Source: Theobroma cacao (Eukaryota; Streptophyta; Magnoliopsida; Malvales; Malvaceae). Taken from it: a stretch of 64,000 nt of DNA. The stretch spans positions 25,767,201 to 25,831,200 of the forward strand of contig NC_030858.1 in the NCBI RefSeq assembly GCF_000208745.1. The letters run 5' to 3'. A model generated the notes under the pieces. The model ran no database searches. It worked only from the letters and a program-made list of their open reading frames with translations, and was not told where the DNA came from. Positions 51,801 to 63,802 of this stretch are shown one piece after another. The stretch's first letter is position 1. Each line of letters begins with the position of its first letter. The position numbers and the translations under genes were made by a program.

Positions 51801-54800
51801 ATTTTACCACAGCGGTGCACCTATGTACCTTACTTTGGCTATATAGTAGTATAATGGAAACCGTAGCATAAAGAAGCAATGTTACTATGGTTAAAGCACA
51901 ACTTCAAGTCAAACAGTGACTATGTAATACATACCCACCTTCAAAAAGTAGTTATTCTACTGTTTCTCAGTTATAACCAATTATAATATGCATAATCCCT
52001 CACCTGGTTAGCGGACGATGTAGAAGTCCTGCAAAACAAAAAGTTTCTCACATAATTAAAAAAAACAAATACCAACAGAAAAAAGGAGCAAGCATATTAA
52101 CCATTCAAAATGAACCACAATTGTTGTACTATGTTTAAGTGTCTGACCTAACAGGATGAAGCGTCTTCATAAAAGCTGCTGGAAACTCCTCAAAAAGTTT
52201 TTGGACAGCACCCAAAGATCTAATCTGAGATTTCAAGAAAAGGTTCAAAGCACAACTCAAGTGCAAGAAGAAAGTATATTGGGGAAAGAAGACTGACAAG
52301 CAAGAAAACATAGTAAGTGTGCATAAAATAGACATAGGTCAGACGAAAACTACATACCTCCCCAAGACGATCTCTTGCCCCAAGCAAGAATCCCCACACA
52401 GCAGATAAGACGGTGTAAAAAAGGTAGATGTCTAAAAGATACATCTGTGGCAAAAGAAGGGAAACAAAAATACATATATAACTAATATAGAAAAGGGAAC
52501 TATTCACTGAAAAAAACTGAATCTCTCCACTATATCTTAGCAAGACATCCACCACAAACACAACCAAATATAAAACAGAAAATAAAAATTATTTAACTTG
52601 CATGTATATCTAATTCCCTGCCATCGAATCACTTTAAATTAAGAGAATCCCTTTAAGGTAAGCTATTGCTCAAAATGACATCATGACCCGTTTATCCACA
52701 TGTATCAGGAATTCAAAGGACTTGGTATTTCATATCTTTAGAAACATATCAGGGATTCCAACTTACAGCTATCACTGGAGCCCATAAAGTAGCCACTGTC
52801 AGAGCATTATGGTTATCTGCATGCAAAGAGATATTCTCAAAGAAAGTCCAAATGTGTATCTAATTATAACAAACATAACAGCGTCAAAACTTCCAACAAC
52901 AAACATAGAATGGGAGGAAAGTGAGGACATGGAACAAGAGAAAACTCCAGGCAGAAAGTCAACATAATATTTATGCATCAAATATAGTTTTGATTCCTTT
53001 ATTTATACTCCGGCAGAAAAGCACAGACATGCTAAACAATTAAGCAACTCGTGATAGGTTGGCTTTATATATTTATAGAGAAGCCACTACACTAAACAAA
53101 CAGAATTTCAAGTTTTAGATTCTACAACTATACCTATTTTCTTCCCAAATAAGAAATCAATTTCAAGTAGCTAAAAGATATCAGTCAGTACATTCAACAT
53201 ACATATTTTACAATTTAAAAAAAAAAAAAGGAAGGCAATTCCTTCAGTCGTTTGACTACATAACAAAAAAAGTTAATGCATCATAAAATTTTATGACATG
53301 AACATGCAAAAGGCATACTTTTAGATACAAAATCATGCCAAGAATATTGTATAGCATCCATAGTCACTATAGTCCTTGTCGGCTTCACCAAGGGCTTAAT
53401 CTGCAAAATTCAGATAGAGCATTATAAAGATAACCAAACAAAAGATCAACATCCACATTACATACTGTGTAACAAATGCCTCATACCTGGAAAAAATAGG
53501 CAAATGAAAATTTCCCGCTCAAGATGATGAGCCAGAAAACCATATATCTGTATCACAAGTACATAATAAAACATTTAAAAGCTATACATCAAGCATTCAA
53601 TGAAAAGAAAAATTTCATTCCCAATGTGCCTAGGGTACATAATCAAGGAACCTCAAGGACAGAGATTACAGATTACTTGATAAAGTCAGTAGTCCTCTCA
53701 TACATGCCAAGTCCAACATAGTACCGTTCCTTTGAGAATGAACACAACAAAGAATATTAATAACAGAGAGAAGAATTAGCAAAGAAATATAAAACAGTAA
53801 ACAGAACACAAAGTACAAAAATAGAAAATGAAAACCTGGCGCATCCATTTGATAAAGCGAATCAAAGACCAGCGATCACACTGATTGGTCAAACGATGGC
53901 ATGCTGGTATTCGCATGAGAAAACTTATGAAAAATTGGATACCAGCATAGATGCCTATAACAATCAAATACAATCTGAAAACAACTGAATCTGAATTTGG
54001 TTTAATCTCTTCCTGTAAAGCTTTCCTGCATTAGTGATGGTTGAACATTAAAAGAAGTTAAATCTTATATATAAAACATATATATGTGCAAGTTAAACCA
54101 ATGAAATTAAGTCAAAAAAAATAAAGTTTCAGCAAATTGACTGAGAACATACACATAAAGGAAAGATATAACAACTGATGCAACACTGAACCAAACAAAT
54201 CGAAGCAAAATTCTGGAAACAGCTAGGCGTCGTGTGGTCGAATATGCGCCATACATCATGAAAACATCCAAAACACCTACATTATGAGGCAAGAACTTCA
54301 GCAATTTAAGTGAAACATTTTAGCAGCAAGAAGAAACAAAATTCTCATCAGTCAATTATCACAGTAGTTAATTATCTATTTAGAAAAACCAAGAAACATG
54401 AAACATAAGCAGATGCAAAAAGAAACCTACTTTCAATAAACTTCATCACTACAAAAGTTGGACCAAGACTGAGAACTTCCCGTAGAGTCTTCGAGTTCAG
54501 ATGTCCATCATTGAATGCAATGATCGTGAGTCCCTAATAGAGAGAAATAAGCTAGCAATTCATAAGAATGGTTAAGATATAATAATGATAGTTATGGATA
54601 ATGAATAGCTTCCATTTAAAAAGAGAAAAGAACTCTGTTCTAAGTAAGGTGAAAGAAAAATACAACTCTATTCTAGCACAAAATTGGAGTATCCATAGAA
54701 GGCTCAAAGAACAATGCAATCATAATAAAAGAATGCAATTAAGGATCAGGCAGTTTCCATTTTTTATAAGCAGATGAAAGGAGTAGTTTAACAGAAACAT

Positions 54801-57800
54801 GGAATTAAATGGAACATGAACTGTTGGACATTGAATAAACGAAATTGGCTAACAGATGGAACCCACACCAGCACATATTAGAATAAACTAGGTGAGTGGA
54901 GAAAATTACACAGAGCAATACAGTTAATATCTCTTTGCTTTCAAAATATATTTAGTACCTAGCCATTTCTCAAATACGTTTTTGAGGGATGAAAACTCTG
55001 GACTAGATCAATTGGGGAAAAACAAAAACTTTAGTCTTGCACCTATCAGTGATGGCCAATACTTAGGGATCCAAATTTCAGCCTTCAATAAAGGAGACTG
55101 CAAAAAGGAGAGGGGGCAGGGAGAGACAGATGGAGAGGGAAAGTGGCAGTTTTCATGTTCTTAAATTTTATAAAAGAAAAGAATTACAATCAGACTAGAC
55201 TAGCCATTACACAAAGAAAAAAATATTAATGATGTGGGACAGGAAATCGAAAAGAGAAGAAGGTGCACGTTATTGGCATGTGCCTTCAGAAGTTTTACAC
55301 ACACCAAACCAGAAAAGAAGAAGAAGAAGAAGAAAGAACTACAAAAGTACATAGAAACAAGCCATCATTTAGAGTTGCAAACCTGAAACATCATAGCAAG
55401 AAATATCCACAATCGATGAAAACTATGGTAAAGATGGAAAAATGTCCGGTGCTCAACAAATGAAGTTTTCCCTCGATGTTGACCTCCTCCAGATTTAAGT
55501 GGATTCTGCAAAATAAAAAGAATAGAAAGAAACACTAAATTGTAGCAGTTTACAGTGCAAATAAACAGTCAAGACCCACAAAAACCAAAGAAAACAGGGT
55601 ATTAATTAAAACATAGGCCCGTCAAACAGATTCCCTAGCAATAGAGGGTTGTTGGTGCAAGAGAGCAAATTAAAGAAACATAGCAATAAAGATAACAAAC
55701 ACCAAAATACTTACTGCAATAATCAAGTTTCCATTTAAAGTTCCTTCAATTACCAGATGAACAGTTCAACTTTATCTTGAAAAAATCACAGTGCACTTTG
55801 AAGCTCATATCTTCCTTTTGAAACAAAGATTCTTAAGTAAAAGAAGCATAATGGAGATGGAAAACAAGGTGGTCTAGGACAGGGTCCATTGGTTAAATCA
55901 ATTAAAAAAAAAAATTAAGGTAACAAGGAAAAAGAATAGAAATGATTTCCAATTTCCAAATATTTGAAAAAATTAAATATTGGGCATAGTGATAGAGAGC
56001 TCAATCTAACAGGTAATCATTCTAACTATTTCGCAGCAAAAACAATCCCTGCTAAAACAAAATGTAGGCTAAAAAATCAAACTGATTATCCCTTCAACAT
56101 TCTCACAAACCCATTAGCTTGAAGCCTCTTTGACTTCAAGTACAAATGTAAAGCAGACAATTCTTCAAAGAAACTTGTAAATTTCAATTTTTGAAATTTC
56201 TATCATTATTCAAGAACAACAAACAGTCTCTCGAAAAACATGTATTTTAAATATAGGTCATTTAAAGATGGTTCACTTACATTATTTGTTGAACATGTTA
56301 GGTTTAGAGAAATTATTCATCAAACTTAATTATGAGCAAAATATTGTAAAAAAAAAAAAACAGAAAACTTGCAACCTGCATTCAAATATCTGAAGGAAGA
56401 GAACACATCTAACAGGAAACAAAATCCTTAACCTAATTCCAACCATGATGCAAAGTTGAACAGCGGTTAGATGCAAACCTTTGACCTTGGTTTTGGCTCC
56501 TGGAAAAAAGATGAACTTTTGCGCCAAGGCCAGCTAAGCTCAAAACAATGAAGTGACCTGAAAAAGCAACAGATGGTCAGCCATCAAAACATGTAAAAAA
56601 ACCTTAAAAGAGTATCAATCTTGCCAAAACATTACCAAAAATATTCATTAAAATCATCATAATTTCTCCAAGCGGAATGTGGTGCTCGGCCATTGTCATT
56701 GTTTGCAGCCTCCTGTATTCCAAATTTCAATGCATAGTTAGAAACATGAAGACTTTCATGAGGAAACAAGTGTCAGTGTGAGTATCAAGCAGCTGCCACC
56801 TATATAGCAAAAAGACCCCAAGATAAGATCTAGCTTTATTAGTAACAGAATATTTGTAATTTCTTGAATCCCTCCCTTGGATTATGCAGCTCTTGTTCTA
56901 TTTTTAAATGTAAATAGAGCTTTGCAGCTACTTCCACCACCAGTTTCTCTTCATTTCTACAATTATCATACATCAAGAGCCATCCACGACAAGTACTTCA
57001 GTTTCACTATATGCTCTAAACTTCTTCTGACCTGAAACAGAGCTGACTAGGCTCCAATATTAAAGTAACACAGGGTCCTTAAGCATGCAGCACTATAAGC
57101 AAATGCAAAATTCTGGGATATGGGTTAAAAAAAAGAAGACAAAATTAGTGTTTACATTCCTAATCAGCTTACGGGCAGTTAAATCGCAGTAAAAAGGACC
57201 TACAATAACATTTAATGCAACTTTAGCAACCAATCAGACCTATATGAGACTTCAGCAATGACAGAAAGAGTTCATAAGTAGCCACACCACAACCTCCATT
57301 ATAGCTTAAAACTTCTGTAAAATATCAGAATCAATTTCCCTTCACCCATGGGAAATAATAGAAAAAGCATAAATTAACTTCACCATGGGGGTTTGCTCAA
57401 AGCACAGTTTGCCCATGACCTGTGTGGTTTTGAAAGACACATAACCCTGTAAATTACTTCATTACTAATAGGAGGTTACACTGACAGTTTTTAATAAGAT
57501 GAAAACTTTCATAATAACTTATTATTACCCTTATTCTACTAAATTAAGACTTCAAATTACATGTAAATATACAAAAGAATTCCACCGGTTAAATATATAC
57601 AAATAAGTCCCTCAAACTAACAGTCCAAACCAGAGGATTGTACATGGGCCTATAGAGATTCACCTAAACCTAATGGAGGTAAAATGCCCTCGAGAAAACA
57701 CTGCAAATAAGTGTATATGGGCTGCTGGCACCTCTCTTCTCAAATTGTGCAAAAGTTAAAAGGCTTATTCATTTGGGAACAAGGAACTAAAATGAAGAAC

Positions 57801-60800
57801 AGAGTTAATCAGGAAAAAAGTTGACAACAAACATAAAGACCCATTAACTTAACCATAATCAAAAGTCAAAATTATTCATGGGTAAAAGCCACTATCCACA
57901 ACCAGCTCATCTAAAACCACTTAACCACATTTAAAACTAAAAAACTTAGGCAAACCAGTAACTGAAGTGGCAATATAAAAATATTGTTAACAACTTGCTG
58001 CTGAGAAATTGAGACATACCGCAGCAACCACCTCAAACAGCGGAGTGATAACTTGATCAAGGAATGATACACCACTTTCAGAACAGCAACTATTGGCTGG
58101 TTGTGCCATCTGCTGCCTTAGAATTTCATCCATTTCCCTCACCATCTGCACACCAAAGTTACAGTTCAAATGTGAGTACAAGCTTAAAAACAGCCCTTCA
58201 CAATAACAAATTGCAAACAAGCATTTTACAATATAGGAATAAGTTTGACATCAACAGAATAACTCTAGGTTCACTTACATGATGAAATATGTAGCACAAG
58301 CATTCTGGAAGAAATCTGATGTTGGCAGCTTCACCCCAAATTAAGAAGTACAAAGAAACAAAGAGTAATTTCTTCTCCCTGCTAACAGCATCCAGACTGC
58401 ACAGGACAATTAGTAGTCCATAACTCTTAATTGTCGCGGGTCATAAACAAAGGGCACTCACAGAATAGTCACAAAGTAAACTACAAGGAGATGGAAATCC
58501 TCACTTGCTCCAAACAGGTTGAATACACAAGTAGTTGCACCATTCGATGTAGTTCTTAAGAGACTTAAGAAACACCTTCTGCACTGCAGCCTCATCCAAT
58601 TTCTGAAGAAAAATCAAGGTAAAAGATCTGGATCAAATGATGAGAATGCTGAATGCAAATTAATTGTACCCAATTGTAAAAAAATGTCACATAAACCAGC
58701 CCTCAAACAAAATGTTAAATATCAGGAGTTACAGAAGTAATAATTAGAGTGTGAAAAAAAAAAATCTAAACTACTAAAATAAGATAAAAGACCCAATTGA
58801 ATTAACAGCCAAATACACCAGCCTTAAACAAAATCAAGGTTAGGTATATAGGCTAATGGGAAAATGTGAAATTCTAAACTCTTCAAATAAGTTCAAAATA
58901 TTCAACTCATAAACAAAACGACAATCATTTTACAGCTGCATGCACCATACCTTTAATAGAGATTTCAAATTCTACTAAGGAACCACCAAGATTAAGTAAT
59001 CAAAACAAGAATTAGCTTTACATTTACCATGAAAACATCTGTTGATGGAAGCGAAACAGAAAAGGATGAAGCACGAAAAATGAAACAGAAAGAGATAGAG
59101 AGGGGGAAACTTTAAATAGAAGTTAAATTCAACTGCCATGCGTCAAGTTTGGCTACATGAACAAAGACACATTTCTGGTTTTCAACATGATAGCTATTAG
59201 AGAGATCAACAGTGCGAGCATTACATTCTAATTTTCGTTAATGATCAAATTTGACAATCTGAAATCCTCCATTGTTATTATTATCTTCTTGATTGACAAA
59301 TTTTGTAATGGTTAGATCCTAATTTGAGCATTTAAGCTGTCTTTTTTCCTCTTTTTCCATTTTTTGAGCAGTCATAAAATCAACATTTTGTCTCCACCTT
59401 AAGTTCTAACTAAAAGTAACGAGCAAAATCGAAGCTTAGATTGCTCTTCCTTCTTTTCTTCTGGTCAAACAATAGCAAAGTTTAATTCAAGTAGTTCAAA
59501 GTGCTAGTTAAAGCTACTGTCAGACAGGGTAAGCCAACAAGGAGAAGACATGTAACCACCAAAAACCCACTACTTCTGAACTGTGAACTGTAAAATATTT
59601 GCATGAAAGGGAAAAAAGACCAACCCAGAGACAAAATTTAGGAGCACAGTCCTCCCTCACTGCATACACGCATCAAGCAAATATAACCAAAAGATTCTTA
59701 GTAGAAGATCATTATTGAGAAAAATGGAAAGTGAGCGCTGTCACCTCTCCAAACGTTTCCAAAACCAGGGACCTCTCAAAAGCCAATCATGGGGCATTCA
59801 ATAAACATTGGAAAGTTCAGCAAAATAGCAAAGAATAACACAACTTACTGCTTCAGTTTCTTCAGGTATACCAAGTCGAGATTGTTCATTGGCAAGCAGG
59901 AGAACTATATGTTCACGTTGGTTAGAAACATTGTCTTTCTGAAATCAGAAAAGTATATGAATCAGACCTTAAATAAAAATGTCAAACGTGACAAAATTGA
60001 CACTAAAAAGACAGATTTTTAATCCATGATAAGTTTAAAGAACAATTACATGAGGATGAGTAAAGAAATTAGAAACACTATCATAAGATAAATAATTGAA
60101 ACTAATAAGAAAACTATGGACCAAGAAATTATATTTCAGTCAAATGCACTGAAATGTTTTTACTTTTCTCATGTAAATTATTATTTGATACAGCACAACG
60201 CAAAATATGCACAATGAAGACATTGCTCAAGTCCAATCTATAAGCTAAGTAGTGAGTGCAACCATCACAAAGGAAAATAAAAGCCAATATATGTTCAATC
60301 CAATATCAAACACAAGCTACGAAGGTCAACTTATGGTTTCCTGGCTGGTTAAATTGGGACGTATGCAGCAAGGGATAGTTAGAGGTTGACAGTTTCTACA
60401 AGACCTAGACCTTCCAGGAGGAAAAAGGGTTGCACATGTGAAACTACAGAATAAATAAGCATGAAAGCAGACCAAGGCAGGCAACATACAAAGGTAAATT
60501 AGCAGGCAAGCAGGGGCCAAGAGAAAAAAGCCATTGGAAACTTCAAGAAAACACAGGTACTGCAAGCTGATGCTTACATAGGATAGGAGATCCTATCCAA
60601 TAATGTTGTTTAAACTTAGAAATACTGAAGTCTACAAATAGTAAATAAAATAGCATAAAGGAAAACACCATATATTCCATGTCATCATAGAAGACAAACC
60701 TGAAATCCAAAAACATAATGCAGAAAATCCAAAAGATCGGCACTCCTTGTATCAGGAATAGAAAAATCGGCGGGCAGTCTTGGCAAGCCCCTAAAGTACT

Positions 60801-63800
60801 TTAACTCCGAAACAGCTGCTCGTACCTGCCCGTATATTTTTGTAGTTTAATAGAATTTAGAAAAAAAAAGCTAAACTATATTTTAATATGAGCTCTAGAA
60901 AGAGCAAAAAGATCTAACCTCAGGGAATGACGCAATAGCATCTGTTATGGTAGGAGCATCCAATGGGATAATGTTATAAGCAATGAGGTCCTCAGTCATG
61001 GCTGCATCTGAATCAATGACCCGTTTCAGCTGCTCAAAAGAAATTACAATTACACAAACAGGTACTTGAATCATAAGATCATAGTACTATGGAACAGCAC
61101 ACTACAGAATATGATGACACAATTGTTGACAACTAAAAAAGAGTGCATATTGCATATGCCAAATTGCTATAATAGCCCAAATCAATTTTACTGAAAATGA
61201 TACTAACACAACATCACAGTGTTGAGAGATCCCACAGGTTATGTGTTTGTGGTAATATAGTATTTGCTAACAACAAAATATATCAGATGCTTTGAGGAGA
61301 CAAAGTGGCTTCACAAAATATGTTTCATAGAAAACATTAAATCAAGGCATACATAGAACTAATAATACCATGGGTGTACGCTGACCATAGCCACGTGCCT
61401 TGAGTAATTATGTTTACTAGGAAAAACATGCAATGTAATAATTAAATAGATTAAAAGAATCCTAACCCAAAAAAGAATCAAAAAGAAAACCTTTTAATAC
61501 TCTACCACCATTCACTCTTCTTTCCTACAAAATAGCTCACGACAACTGACAAAAACCAAAGTGAAAATCTATGAACCTCCTCAGAAATAGGAACATCTAT
61601 GGGAAGTGCTCCCATACTAATTATGAGGATTAGCTTCTTATAAACGAAAACAATTCCTAATATGATAGAGCGGTTTTTCAAATTGAAACAGCTAAAATAC
61701 CTATTAGGTGACTGGATTTCATTTGAGGCAAAACTTGATTCCATTCAAAGACTACTAGATTAAGAAATAATTCCAATTTTACTATTGCTGCAACTGAAAA
61801 AAGGAAAAAACAACAACAAAGGAAACAGGAGTTGCTCATAGTATATTTGGAAATAAAACTAGCAACAGCACAACCTATCAGTTGCAAAGCATCTTAGATT
61901 GAGTGATGCTACAGCTCCAATACCACAACTTACATAGGAAGATTACCACTTTCACCATTCGTGTGTTATAAACTGACATTCAATGAGTTTAAGAAGTAAA
62001 AAACCCCATATGCTCAATAATGCAAATAAAAAAACAAGACAGACTCCCAACTAAGACACCTAGATGACTCCAATAATCGTTTCTCAATGGCAAGAAAATA
62101 TACTAGTTTAAAAAGGAAGGAGAAAAGAAAAAGCACTACAGCAGAAAAAACGAAATTACTTTTAAAAAAAACAGACATGAAAGAAAAGAAAAACAGTATG
62201 GTGTGACCTAACATCTAACCATTTTGTACTTTGCTATTTTGACAAAGCTGTAGAAGGTATGCATTCCCCTCAATTATAATCTAGAAGCTACGAATGAGAT
62301 TACTTTTTGACCTCATAGAAACTTCAGTAAAAGACGAATCAAAGTACAGCTTTTCAGAGAATGTTGTTGGTCAGTCAAGATAAGGATATCTCCATAACAT
62401 CTATCAGCTTCTCAACAATTCCTAGCTCTATCTGAAGCTGCAAGTCTTGGCCCAAGCAGAAGTTGTTTTTCAAACCCCAATTTGGCCTAACTTCAACTTT
62501 CTAAAGCAGAGAAGCTACTCAAAAAGCCAAACCAAAGTTTAACATTCTGAATATGGAACGTTATTAGAATACTGCTAGATTATGCATATATTTTAAAGAA
62601 ATTGTCTAACGATGCGAACAAAATAATTGCTTAAAGACAAAGAAGTTTAGAAGTTAAGTGATATGTGCACCTCATTGAAGCTTAAAATCCACCATTTAAA
62701 TTTGAAGCACAACAACAAAAAATATCAGTTAAAAATATTTAAATAACAAATAAAGGCTATACCACCAACCTCCTCAGGGATTTCCTCTGTCAACTGCTCC
62801 AATACCATCCCCAAAACTCTTAATGTTCCAAAAACCTTTTTCCTCTTCAATGTCTTCCGCTCCAACCTAGAATTAGACAAACAGGAGTGAATAAAACAAT
62901 GTAAAACAAAGAATAGGAAAAATGGAGATCAATCAAGCAAAATCACCACCAAAGTTATAAACAGACTAACCCCATCTATTTAAAAATGGTATTCAAAAAA
63001 GTCAATTGCATCATGAAGCAACAGATTCATTTTATAAATAAAGAAATTTAAGGTTTAACCAACAACAATACATAAATGCCAAATAAAATTATAGCATAGC
63101 AAGCAACAATTAATTTGTCTCTTTTTTTTAACACTTTTGGGTTTGGTGAGCCTTGAGTAGACTACGATATTTTTGAACCTCAATAACACTCTTGTGTGAT
63201 TTTTCTTTTCAATTTATCACACATGCCACACAGAAACATTTGCACTAACTAAATGGAAAAATATATTAGTAACTTTGAGGAATCTGATACGATGCACATA
63301 TACGACCCACAACATCATTTATTGCAACAAGAAAGTCAATTGAAGAGGCATGTATGTAATATCAAAAAAATGACACTTAAAGAGGCATAATGCTAATAGA
63401 GTTAAACATGTAACCAACCATAGCATGTATGTATTTCAGGACTCTTAACACATAATCAAAATTGATCAAGGTACCCAAAATACTCAATTGAAGACTCGGA
63501 CCACACAAGGAATCACATTTACAAGGAAGAGAAATTTTTTGAGAAAGGGGAAGCAGATAAGCAAAGAGTGCAATAATATACAAACATAAAGGAGAGAAGC
63601 TATGGTTAAAAAGGCATGATCCCTATTAAGATACTTACTCCCCAAGGTTACCACTAAAAACACCTGACTCCCTCAACTTCATTTCTTCTTCTCGTAGCTT
63701 GTCAACATTGTTCTTCTCTCTATAAAGCTTGTAGAACTCTTGCAAGCGAGCAATATCTTGGCTCCTATCTATGGTTCCAACTTCTCTCTTCGCTAGCTTT

Positions 63801-63802
63801 TG
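27817..63802 (-). CDS. CALS10: Callose synthase (1,3-beta-glucan synthase, GT48), CALS10/GSL8 type, 5' partial
   Basis: Exons 5'->3': 63802-63639, 62866-62770, 61029-60919, 60825-60700, 59938-59849, 58602-58505, 58396-58279, 58145-58020, 56712-56636, 56557-56479, 55505-55383, 54533-54431, 54276-54153, 54025-53836, 53729-53677, 53547-53487, 53400-53319, 52816-52767, 52444-52358, 52224-52148, 52028-52004, 50208-50114, 49956-49875, 49735-49572, 49487-49367, 48832-48735, 48649-48559, 48466-48306, 48201-48092, 44870-44736, 43685-43617, 43542-43365, 43210-43096, 40895-40776, 39893-39778, 39684-39601, 39508-39396, 38704-38652, 38570-38394, 37939-37892, 33151-32993, 31879-31766, 31654-31566, 31480-31322, 31240-31138, 30476-30357, 29055-29005, 28414-28232, 28053-27817. 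All have GT..AG borders and give 1801 codons plus TGA. Order: Vta1-like N-terminal part, FKS1 domain ([20 protein letters not shown], about 240-290), N-terminal membrane block (about 400-650), GT48 core ([42 protein letters not shown]), C-terminal membrane block. It makes callose from UDP-glucose at the plasma membrane; GSL8 acts at the cell plate and plasmodesmata. About 100 N-terminal residues lie outside. No damage seen. Confidence 0.95.
28485..28948. mobile_element. MITE with long imperfect inverted repeats in a callose synthase intron
   Basis: The left arm (GGTAAAATGTGCAAATTGAT and on through CCTGAACTTTCAAA) matches the reverse complement of the right arm (GTGAAATGTACAAAATGGTA and on through CTTGACCTTTCAAC) over about 60 bp with many mismatches. 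No coding capacity, and no clean target duplication found. It lies in the intron between exons 28232-28414 and 29005-29055. Confidence 0.65.
31535..31560. repeat. (GA)n microsatellite
   Basis: About eleven GA units in the 85-bp intron between exons 31322-31480 and 31566-31654 of the callose synthase. On the transcribed strand it forms a CT-rich run close to the downstream acceptor and so may be part of its polypyrimidine tract. Confidence 0.8.
33177..33315. repeat. Tandem duplication of about 78 bp near an exon border
   Basis: CACATGCACATATGCACATA (running on to CTCATGT) occurs at 33202 and again at 33280, and the flanking CTGGGAAAG(A/C)AAT words repeat at the same 78-bp spacing. The duplication sits about 25-165 bp upstream (gene sense) of the acceptor of exon 32993-33151. 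Confidence 0.75.
33647..33795 (+). repeat. 5' LTR (149 bp) of the intronic Copia element
   Basis: From TGTTAAAGACTG to GAAGTTTACA, with a TATAAATAG box near 33733. It matches 37368-37511 with roughly a dozen substitutions and a few indels by eye. The following TGGTATCTACC is a weakened initiator-tRNA-Met primer site. Confidence 0.88.
33819..33866. repeat. A9-C18-A21 homopolymer block
   Basis: Nine A, eighteen C (33828-33845) and twenty-one A (33846-33866) in a row, just after the primer-binding site of the intronic Copia element. In the callose synthase pre-mRNA this reads U21-G18-U9. Confidence 0.9.
34080..37340 (+). pseudogene. Decayed gag-pol of the intronic Copia element
   Basis: Gag UBN2-type region ([20 protein letters not shown] at 34432-34491, then [16 protein letters not shown]), with a knuckle start [10 protein letters not shown] at 34815-34850 that meets a stop. 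The integrase core begins at about 34876 (VHSDVWGP, then [14 protein letters not shown]). RT ([44 protein letters not shown] at about 36420; MKDLGSL) spans about 35880-36780. RNase H ([20 protein letters not shown] near 36910; [25 protein letters not shown] near 37275) runs to about 37340. The RT active-site motif is preserved, but at least ten stops or shifts interrupt the whole. Confidence 0.88.
37368..37511 (+). repeat. 3' LTR (144 bp) of the intronic Copia element
   Basis: From TGCTAAAGACAT to GAAGTTTACA, right after the polypurine tract. Same orientation as, and about the same length as, the 5' LTR. Confidence 0.88.
40896..43095. other. Callose synthase intron of 2.2 kb, nothing recognised
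   Basis: Between exons 40776-40895 and 43096-43210. AT-rich, without terminal repeats, protein motifs or RNA genes that I can recognise. Confidence 0.5.
45452..45964. mobile_element. Mutator-type MITE in a callose synthase intron
   Basis: A 513-bp element, GGCATGATGCTCAAATAAGC at the left and, reversed, GGCATAATATCCAAAAAAAG at the right, both leading into CT(C/T)AAACTATT. Identical 9-bp duplications ATTAATCTT flank it (45443-45451 and 45965-45973), as for MULE insertions. It is full of near-repeats of ATGTTAGCATGTCACGTCA type. It is related to 14799-15223. It lies in the 3.2-kb intron between exons 44736-44870 and 48092-48201. Confidence 0.87.
47110..47397. mobile_element. Second MITE in the same callose synthase intron
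   Basis: ATTTGGTACCCAAACTAT at 47110 is mirrored by AAACTATAGGTACCAAAT ending at 47397. Further in, ACTCGAACTTTGCTT is mirrored by AAGCAAAGTTCGAGT. The long inverted repeats with a central segment containing ACACGTGGCATG, and no coding, fit a MITE of another family; no target duplication was found. Confidence 0.6.
47857..47875. repeat. G19 homopolymer
   Basis: Nineteen G in a row on the plus strand in a callose synthase intron; the pre-mRNA would carry C19. Flanked by CCGGCCA and AGGAGACAGA. Confidence 0.9.
48909..48930. repeat. (TA)n microsatellite
   Basis: About ten TA units in the intron between exons 48735-48832 and 49367-49487. Confidence 0.8.
50209..52003. other. Callose synthase intron of 1.8 kb with a 34-bp tandem duplication
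   Basis: Between exon 50114-50208 and the 25-nt microexon. Mostly AT-rich without recognised elements, apart from the two perfect 34-bp units at 51711-51778. Confidence 0.55.
51711..51778. repeat. Perfect tandem duplication, 2 x 34 bp
   Basis: The unit starting GTGAGAGGGTGTACTGTTCT is present twice without a mismatch (51711-51744, 51745-51778), followed by degenerate GTGAAAGGGTGAAAGGGTGA. It is a recent slippage or duplication product in the intron upstream (plus-strand left) of the microexon. Confidence 0.9.
52004..52028 (-). other. 25-nt microexon of callose synthase
   Basis: Bordered by TTTTGCAG and GTGAGGG (gene sense). Its 25 nt plus the two-base remainder of the exon at 52148-52224 give RTSTSSANQ and restore the frame for the exon at 50114-50208. 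Without it the frame breaks, so it is needed. It encodes a polar linker in the central cytosolic part, a stretch that varies between callose synthases. Confidence 0.85.
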
